Shown: positions 58,339-64,000 of the stretch, in pieces
Layout: each line of letters starts with the position of its first letter
Numbering within the stretch: the stretch's first letter is position 1
Assembly (NCBI RefSeq): GCF_002973525.1
Contig: NZ_PVEN01000014.1
Span: 62,001-126,000, forward strand
DNA length: 64,000 nucleotides
Direction of reading: 5' to 3'
From: Paraburkholderia sp. BL21I4N1
GTDB lineage: Bacteria > Pseudomonadota > Gammaproteobacteria > Burkholderiales > Burkholderiaceae
The notes under the pieces: model-generated
What the model was told of the DNA's origin: nothing
What the model saw: only the letters and a program-made list of their open reading frames with translations
Database searches by the model: none
Translations under genes and position numbers: made by a program

Positions 58339-59217
58339 GTGAAAAGTCGAATCCTCATCTGTCTCATGACAGGTCTGTTGCGCGCGTTCGCATTCCTGCC
58401 GTATGGCGCCGTCGCGCGGATCGGCACCGCGATCGGCGCTTTGCTGTACCGCATTCCGAGCGCCCGCCGGCGCGTCGTTCACACCAATCTGAAGCTGTGT
58501 TTTCCGGACATGAGCGACGAAGCGCGCGAACGGCTCGCGCGGGCGCATTTCTGTCATGTGATCCGCAGTTACGTGGAGCGCGGACCGCAATGGTTCGGCA
58601 ATGCGCGGGCGCTCGCGCGGCTCGTGGAAGTGGAAAGCGCGATCGATCTGTCCGACATGCAATCGCAGCCGACGATTTTCGTCGGCTTCCATTTCGTCGG
58701 GATCGAGGCGGGCTGCATGATGTATTCGACGCGGCATCCGGTGGCGTCGCTTTACACGCCGATGTCGAACCTGCTGCTCGATGCAATGGCGCGGCGTCAG
58801 CGAGGCCGTTTCGGCACGGAGATGATTCCGCGCAGCGACAGCGTGCGGCGCGCGTTGCGCGTGCTGCGCGAGGGCAAGCCGGTGATGCTGGCGGCCGATA
58901 TGGATTTTGGCTTACGCGACTCGGTGTTCGTGCCGTTCTTCGGCGTGCCGGCTTGCACGCTGACGTCCGTGTCGCGGATGGCGCGGGCAGGCAATGCCCG
59001 TGTCGTGCCGTTCGTGACGGAAGTGCTGCCGGATTATCGCGGCTACAAGCTGACGATTTTCGAACCGCTAAGTAACTTTCCGTCAGACGACGTGGCCGTC
59101 GACGCGCGCAGGATCACCGAATTTCTCGAGACGCAGGTTCGGCGGATTCCCGATCAATATTATTGGGTGCATAAGCGGTTCAAGAACCGGCCGGCGGGAG
59201 AGGCGGGGGTTTATTGA
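58339..59217 (+). CDS. lpxL: Lipid A biosynthesis (lauroyl) acyltransferase, HtrB/LpxL family
   Basis: A 292-residue inner-membrane acyltransferase. An N-terminal hydrophobic helix (about 5-32) anchors it. The catalytic HX4E motif is GFHFVGIEAG (about residue 117). RRVVHTNLKLCFPD and VMLAADMDFGLRDSVFVPFFGVPA are typical. It adds a secondary acyl chain to lipid A. The GTG at 58339 is the first codon giving the family N-terminus; ATG 58366 would shorten it by nine residues. LpxL versus LpxM/LpxP specificity cannot be told from sequence alone. Confidence 0.87.
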   Translation: MKSRILICLMTGLLRAFAFLPYGAVARIGTAIGALLYRIPSARRRVVHTNLKLCFPDMSDEARERLARAHFCHVIRSYVERGPQWFGNARALARLVEVESAIDLSDMQSQPTIFVGFHFVGIEAGCMMYSTRHPVASLYTPMSNLLLDAMARRQRGRFGTEMIPRSDSVRRALRVLREGKPVMLAADMDFGLRDSVFVPFFGVPACTLTSVSRMARAGNARVVPFVTEVLPDYRGYKLTIFEPLSNFPSDDVAVDARRITEFLETQVRRIPDQYYWVHKRFKNRPAGEAGVY

Positions 59218-59711
59218 GCGTTTGCGGTGAGGGGGCGGCTGCGCTGCCGCTCGGCGTGCCCGCGTCGGCAAATCGGTCTCGCACTGAATCCGTTGCGCGC
59301 TCAAGTACTTAGTTGGGATCTCCAGGCGTTATCAACAGGGCTGTCAACATTATCTGTGGATAAGTTGTGGGGCTGCGGGTTGGACGGCGTGCAGGCTATC
59401 TTGCACGTACGTTTCCAATCGTTATTCTTCAATTGATATCGTCGTACCACGTTCGCGGATGACATGTCCGTGAACTGTCTACGCGCAGCTACCTGTCGTT
59501 CTTTATGCTCAGCTATTCCGAAGCAACGACAACTCCGACGCTGGTTTTGACAAATGCGCTTACGGCAAACCGATTACGAGGCGTTGCCGTGAAGTGACTG
59601 AGCGATGCATTGATAAATGCCACGTTCTATTTCAGACTTCCGACTACGGCATTACTTTTTTCAGGTGTAAAAACGCATGTATGGCGGACAACGATTGCTG
59701 AAGGAAACGTC
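59218..59711. other. Gap between lpxL-like gene and small protein gene
   Basis: 494 bases. Contains the DnaA-box-like element copy 2 (59329-59363). AT content rises toward 59711, where the promoter of the small gene probably lies. No gene recognised. Confidence 0.35.
59329..59363 (+). repeat. 35-bp element with DnaA-box-like ends, copy 2
   Basis: TTATCAACA at 59329-59337, TGTCAACA inside (59342-59349) and TGTGGATAA at 59355-59363, the last a perfect inverted DnaA box (TTATCCACA). Confidence 0.65.
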
Positions 59712-59957
59712 ATGATTGAAGACAGAAGCGTTGCAGCGGAAGTTAGCGACAAATTGCTCGCGGCGAACCATTCCATCGTGGATGCGCTGAAAGTTGTTGA
59801 ACAGCACTGCTCGAAGGAGGAGGCGGAGATGTTTCGTGTTGAAGCGGCAAACGTGGCCGGGCATCTGTTCGCGTTTCTTTTAAGGCCTCTTTGGCAGCTT
59901 CATCCAGACCTCGCACCCGAAGGCCTGGACATGACCGCCTCGAAGAAAAAGCCGTAG
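59712..59957 (+). CDS. Small hypothetical protein (81 residues)
   Basis: Begins at ATG 59712 with AAGGA 7 bases upstream. Mostly helical, with an acidic middle (VVEQHCSKEEAEMFRVEAANVAGHLFAFLL) and a hydrophobic stretch, ending ASKKKP. No signal peptide. The good ribosome binding site and codon use support a real gene; no known family is recognised. Confidence 0.65.
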   Translation: MIEDRSVAAEVSDKLLAANHSIVDALKVVEQHCSKEEAEMFRVEAANVAGHLFAFLLRPLWQLHPDLAPEGLDMTASKKKP

Positions 59958-60131
59958 CAGCGCTGAAGGCGCATTCAACCGCGTCTTCAATCGCGACGCG
60001 ATCTTGTCAGGAGGGCGGATCAACCCGCTCGCCGCGCGCAGATCTCGTCACAAATCGACCGCCGTTGCCCCCATCCGCACCGCCCCCGATAAACCCATTC
60101 GCATCAAGCACTTAACCCGTTAGCCCAGGAG

Positions 60132-60166
60132 TTATCAACAACCCTGTCAACACAAACTGGGGATAA
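60132..60166 (+). repeat. 35-bp element with DnaA-box-like ends, copy 3
   Basis: TTATCAACA at 60132-60140, TGTCAACA at 60145-60152 and TGGGGATAA at 60158-60166. Spacing of all parts equals copy 2. Confidence 0.65.
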
Positions 60167-60200
60167 CTCAGCGAATGTTGGTACGGAATCCCAGGTTTAG

Positions 60201-61736
60201 TCAGTTGACTGCCGTCACGTTCGACGCCGGAACCACCGGCGCCGCAGGCGCATTGGCAGAGGTTGCAACGCCACCCGCCGTCTCAACCGGCGGATTTCCC
60301 ATCGCCTGAAACAACGCCGCCGTATCCGTCAACCTCGCACTCGTATAGCGAATCTCATCGAGCTGCGCATTCCTGAACTGCTGTTCGCTGGAACGCGTCG
60401 TCGCGATCGGCACCGCGCCCAGACGATACCGTCCCGACGTTTCCTCGAAAATCCCCTGCGCGGAGCGCGCCGCGACGTTAGCCGAATCCAACGCCTGCGC
60501 GTCGTGTTCGAGCGCGGCGAGCGAATCGGCGACGTTCTGGAACGCGGACAGCACGGTCTGCTTGTACTGCGAGACCGTCGCGTCGTACGTATCCACCGCC
60601 GCGCGCCGCTGCGCGAACAGCGCCCCGCCGTGGAACAGCGGTTGCGACAGCGAAGCCCCCAGACTCCAGATCGCCCCCGCACCCGAAAGCGCCACCGGCC
60701 AGCTAAACCCGCCTTGTCCCATCGACGCGCTCAGCGACAGGCTCGGAAACATCTGCGCCGTCGCAACGCCGACGTCGGCCGCCGCGGCTTTCAATGCGGC
60801 GTCGGCCGCCTGAATGTCGGGCCGCGTGCGCAGCAGTTCCGAAGGCACCACCACCGGCACCTGCTGCGGCAACTGCAACTGCGCGAGCGCGAGATCGTCG
60901 GGCACGGCGTCCGGCGTGCGGCCGAGCAGCACCGCCAGCGCATGACGCGTGGTCGACCATTGCTGCCGCAAACCCGGCAAGCTCGCCGACAGACTCGCCG
61001 CGCTTTGTTGCGCGCTCAACTGATCGGCATGCGAGACCGCGCCCAACACGTAACGCCGCTGCGTGTCGCGCGCCTGATCGTCGGCGAGCGTCACGAGCCG
61101 TTCGGTCGTGTCGATCTGCGCACGCAGCGCGGCGCTCGTGATGGCTGCCGTCACGATGTTGGCGGCCAGCGCGCGGCGCGCCGCGTCCAACTGATACGCC
61201 TGCACGTTCACGCGCGACGCCAGCGCCGCGTCGGCGAGGCGCGAGGCGCCGAACAGGTCGATCGTGTAGTGCGCCTGCAGTTGCCCGACGAACACGTCGT
61301 ACAGCATCGTGCTGGGACCGAACCCGGGAATCGTCAACGCGCGATTGCGGGTCGCCTGGCCACCTGCATCGATGGTCGGCAGCATCGAACTGCCGATCTG
61401 CGCACGTAACTGCTCGCGCGCGGCGGCCAGGTTTTTGTCGGTGGCGGCGAGTGTCGGACTGTTGCGCAGACCTTCGTCGACCAGTGCGTTCAACGCGTCC
61501 GATTGATACTGCTTCCACCATTCGGGCACCGGCTTCGCGCCGACCACGAAGTGCTGCGTGACGCCTTGCGCGGCCACGGTCTGGGTCGGCTGCGCGGCGG
61601 CGCCGTAGTGAGCCGGCTGCGGCATCGCAGGCGGTGCGCCATTGGGCCCGAACGAACAGGCGGCGAGCGCGCACGTCGCACTGGCCAGCGTGACGATGCG
61701 CGGATAGCGGAAGAAGGGGATCGTAGCCATGCTCAT
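60201..61736 (-). CDS. RND efflux outer-membrane channel, NodT/OprM family lipoprotein
   Basis: A 511-residue TolC-like outer-membrane factor. The signal peptide ends in a lipobox LAAC, so the mature protein is lipid-anchored. The two repeated helical/barrel modules are visible, with LRTRPDIQAADAALKAAAADVGVATAQMFPSLSLSAS in the second and QNVADSLAALEHDAQAL near the end. The ATG at 61736 overlaps the RND pump stop by one base (TGATG), so translation is coupled. Last gene of the efflux operon. Confidence 0.92.
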   Translation of the reverse strand: MSMATIPFFRYPRIVTLASATCALAACSFGPNGAPPAMPQPAHYGAAAQPTQTVAAQGVTQHFVVGAKPVPEWWKQYQSDALNALVDEGLRNSPTLAATDKNLAAAREQLRAQIGSSMLPTIDAGGQATRNRALTIPGFGPSTMLYDVFVGQLQAHYTIDLFGASRLADAALASRVNVQAYQLDAARRALAANIVTAAITSAALRAQIDTTERLVTLADDQARDTQRRYVLGAVSHADQLSAQQSAASLSASLPGLRQQWSTTRHALAVLLGRTPDAVPDDLALAQLQLPQQVPVVVPSELLRTRPDIQAADAALKAAAADVGVATAQMFPSLSLSASMGQGGFSWPVALSGAGAIWSLGASLSQPLFHGGALFAQRRAAVDTYDATVSQYKQTVLSAFQNVADSLAALEHDAQALDSANVAARSAQGIFEETSGRYRLGAVPIATTRSSEQQFRNAQLDEIRYTSARLTDTAALFQAMGNPPVETAGGVATSANAPAAPVVPASNVTAVN

Positions 61737-64000
61737 CAATTTCCCGAATGCGCCGCGCCGGACGGTGCCGGTGGCTCGCGCTCGTCGCCGCGCACCCTGA
61801 ACGACGCGGCGTACAGCGCGGGCAGATAGAACAGCGTGAGGATGGTCGCGCTGGTAATGCCGCCCATCAGCGCGGTTGCCATCGGACCGAAGAAGTTCGA
61901 GCGCAACAGCGGAATCAGCGCGAGCACGGCCGCGGCGGCGGTCAGCGTGATCGGCCGGAAACGCCGCACGGTCGCGCCGACGATCGCGTCGAAACGCTGA
62001 TGTCCCGCAGCAATGTCCTGCTCGATCTGATCGACCAGAATCACCGAGTTACGCATGATGATGCCGAACATCGCGATCACGCCGAGCATGGCGACGAAGC
62101 CGAACGGCTGACCGAACAGCAGCAGCGTGGCGACCACGCCGATCAGCCCGAGCGGCGCGGTCAGCACCACCATCAGCACGCGCGCGAAGCTCTGCAACTG
62201 GATCATCAGCAGCGTCAGCACGGCAATGATCATGATCGGCATCTGCGCGTTGATCGATGTCTGCCCTTTGCCGCTTTCCTCGACCGAGCCGCCGATCTCG
62301 ATCCGGTAGCCGACCGGCAGCGTCGCGCGAATGGAACTCAACGCCTTGTCGACCGCATGCGTGACGTCGATGCCTTGCGCGCCCGGCGCCACGTCGGACT
62401 GCACGGTGATGGTCGGCTGGCGATCGCGTTCCCAGATCACACCGTATTCGAGATTGTTGCGCAGATGGCCGAGCGTACCGAGCGGCACCGGACCGTTCGG
62501 CGTCGGCATGGCCAGTGTGACGAGCTGCGCTGGATCGACGCGTTCCGCTTTCGGCGCGCGCAGATCGACGCTGATCAGCTTGTCGCGTTCGCGATACTGC
62601 GTGACGGTGTAGCCGGACAAGGTCATCGCGAGGAAGCTGGAAATGTCGTCGGAGCTCACGCCGAGTTCGCGCGCTTTCTTCTGATCGACTTCGAAGCGCA
62701 CCGAGCGTTCGGCCGGCTCGTCCCAATCGAACTGGACGTTGCGGGTGCCACCGTCGGCGCGCAGCGTGGCCGCGACGCGCTCGGCGATCGCGCGAACGGT
62801 GGCGATGTCGTCGCCGCTCACGCGAAACTGCACCGGGTAACCGACCGGCGGCCCGTTCTCGAGACGCGACAGGCGCGTGCGGATCGCCGGGAAGTTATTG
62901 CGCAATTCCGGTTCGAGCCACTGCGCGAGCTTCTCGCGGTCTTTCACGGATTTCGCGGTGATCACGAACTGCGCGAAATTCGGCGTCTGCAATTGCTGGT
63001 CGAGCGGCAGGTAGAAGCGCGGCGCGCCGCTGCCGACGAAGTCCACCGTATGATCGATTTCAGGCCGGCCCACCAGCACTTTTTCGAGCCGTTGAGCTTC
63101 CCGCAGCGTTGCCTGGAACGAAGCGCCTTCGGGCAGCCGCACGTCGACCAGCAACTCGGGACGGTCGGAGCTCGGGAAGAACTGTTGCGGCACCAGCGTG
63201 AAGCCCGCCATGGCCACCACGAACAGCACCACGGTGATCGCCAGCACGATGAAGCGCCGCTCGATGCACCAGCTGATCCAGCCGCGCAGCCGCGTGTAGA
63301 AGCGTGTGTCGTAGATGTCGTGTTCGTGGTCGTCCGCTTCGTGCGCCTGGCGTTTGCGCTCCGGCAGCATGTGATAGCCGAGCAGCGGAATCAGCACGAC
63401 CGCCGCGAGCCACGACGCGATCAACGCGATCGCCGACACTTCGAAGATGGACCGCGTGTATTCGCCTGTGCTCGACTTGGCGAGCGCGATCGGCAGGAAG
63501 CCGGACACGGTCACGAGCGTGCCGGTCAGCATCGGAAACGCCGTGCTGGTGTACGCATAGGCGGCCGAGCGCGTGCGGTTCCAGCCTTGCTCCAGCTTCA
63601 CCGACATCATTTCGACGGCGATGATCGCGTCGTCGACCAGCAGCCCGAGCGCGAGCACCAGCGTGCCGAGCGACACCTTGTGCAAGCCGATATCGAACAG
63701 ATACATGCACAACGCGGTGACGGCGAGCACGACCGGAATCGAGATCACCACCACCATGCCCGTGCGCACGCCGAGCGACAGCAGGCTGACCACCAGCACG
63801 ATCGCGATTGCTTCGGCCACGGCTTCGAGGAAGTCGTCGACCGATTGCGCGACGGCGTGCGGCATGCTCGACACTTCGACGAGCTGCAGGCCCGTGGGCA
63901 GCGCCTGACGCAACTGGACCATCTGCTTGTCGAGCGCCTTGCCGAGCTGGATCACGTCGCCGCCCGGCTGCATCGTCACGCCGATGCCGAGCACGGCCTT
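61736..64000 (-). CDS. RND multidrug efflux pump inner-membrane protein (N-terminus beyond window)
   Basis: C-terminal 754 residues of an AcrB/MdtC-like resistance-nodulation-division transporter. The frame is open to the window edge, and about 280 N-terminal residues are missing. The proton-relay motif of TM4 is present (GLLVDDAIIAVE). The porter subdomains follow, and the final TM bundle has MLGVIAMFGIIMRNSVILVDQIEQD. HEADDHEHD after TM6 is a His/Asp/Glu-rich loop. Coupled to the NodT-like channel; an adaptor protein gene is expected upstream, outside the window. Substrates unknown. Confidence 0.93.
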   Translation of the reverse strand, partial: KAVLGIGVTMQPGGDVIQLGKALDKQMVQLRQALPTGLQLVEVSSMPHAVAQSVDDFLEAVAEAIAIVLVVSLLSLGVRTGMVVVISIPVVLAVTALCMYLFDIGLHKVSLGTLVLALGLLVDDAIIAVEMMSVKLEQGWNRTRSAAYAYTSTAFPMLTGTLVTVSGFLPIALAKSSTGEYTRSIFEVSAIALIASWLAAVVLIPLLGYHMLPERKRQAHEADDHEHDIYDTRFYTRLRGWISWCIERRFIVLAITVVLFVVAMAGFTLVPQQFFPSSDRPELLVDVRLPEGASFQATLREAQRLEKVLVGRPEIDHTVDFVGSGAPRFYLPLDQQLQTPNFAQFVITAKSVKDREKLAQWLEPELRNNFPAIRTRLSRLENGPPVGYPVQFRVSGDDIATVRAIAERVAATLRADGGTRNVQFDWDEPAERSVRFEVDQKKARELGVSSDDISSFLAMTLSGYTVTQYRERDKLISVDLRAPKAERVDPAQLVTLAMPTPNGPVPLGTLGHLRNNLEYGVIWERDRQPTITVQSDVAPGAQGIDVTHAVDKALSSIRATLPVGYRIEIGGSVEESGKGQTSINAQMPIMIIAVLTLLMIQLQSFARVLMVVLTAPLGLIGVVATLLLFGQPFGFVAMLGVIAMFGIIMRNSVILVDQIEQDIAAGHQRFDAIVGATVRRFRPITLTAAAAVLALIPLLRSNFFGPMATALMGGITSATILTLFYLPALYAASFRVRGDEREPPAPSGAAHSGN

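Noticed and set aside
1..64000. tRNA, rRNA, CRISPR arrays, insertion sequences or prophage genes
   Set aside because: No cloverleaf-like segment with CCA end, rRNA core, regularly spaced direct repeats or transposase/integrase motif was seen on either strand.

Overview
The window is a GC-rich bacterial chromosome segment whose gene content fits a Burkholderiaceae member, most likely Paraburkholderia or Burkholderia. The clues are the PuuD-type urate hydroxylase with the complete ureide pathway, DUF1992/TadA/LdcA order, putrescine-type PotFGHI, a divergent BVMO/hydrolase/TetR locus, the long inverted-repeat intergenic element near 37.8 kb, and consistently high GC at third codon positions. No rRNA, tRNA, CRISPR, phage or transposase was seen. 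Both ends are cut: an HtrA-like protease enters at base 1 and an RND efflux pump leaves at base 64000.

Layout. 0-7 kb holds housekeeping and repair genes: HtrA-like protease, a small secreted protein, a two-gene minus-strand repair operon (radical SAM protein plus UdgX fusion) behind a perfect LexA box, then thpR, DUF1992, tadA and ldcA. 7-24.5 kb is a purine/ureide catabolism region: a GntR regulator, an NCS1 permease, an Asp/Glu-hydantoin racemase, puuE-uraD-alc-allA, divergent uraH-puuD, an 8-oxoguanine deaminase, a LysR regulator and a BMP-type ABC importer. Together these take 8-oxoguanine or urate through 5-hydroxyisourate, OHCU, allantoin, allantoate and ureidoglycolate to glyoxylate and urea.

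24.6-34 kb holds dodecin, a hydroxyacid dehydrogenase, ABC-F protein YbiT, a nitronate monooxygenase-like flavoprotein, OmpW (behind an FNR-type box), DUF1289, phospholipase A and MntH. 33.6-37.7 kb is potFGHI for polyamine uptake, followed by a GTT microsatellite and a large palindromic repeat.

38-46.4 kb is the most interesting part. A tightly overlapping minus-strand operon encodes an isonitrile synthase (PvcA/IsnA family), a PvcB-type Fe(II)/2-oxoglutarate oxygenase, an HpaB-type flavin monooxygenase, a full asparagine-synthase-type amidotransferase, a quinone oxidoreductase and a class III extradiol dioxygenase, with a LysR gene at its 3' end. The first three genes parallel pvcABC of paerucumarin biosynthesis. 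The amidotransferase and the ring-cleaving dioxygenase suggest a different, possibly undescribed, isonitrile product.

46.5-64 kb holds a soluble chemoreceptor, an alpha/beta hydrolase plus Baeyer-Villiger monooxygenase with a divergent TetR regulator and GTCTAC boxes, a TPR membrane protein plus PspA, a ribbon-helix-helix protein, penicillin-binding protein 1A, a lipid A acyltransferase, a small conserved-looking protein, and a NodT/RND efflux pair. Three 35-bp intergenic elements with DnaA-box-like ends lie between 55.1 and 60.2 kb.
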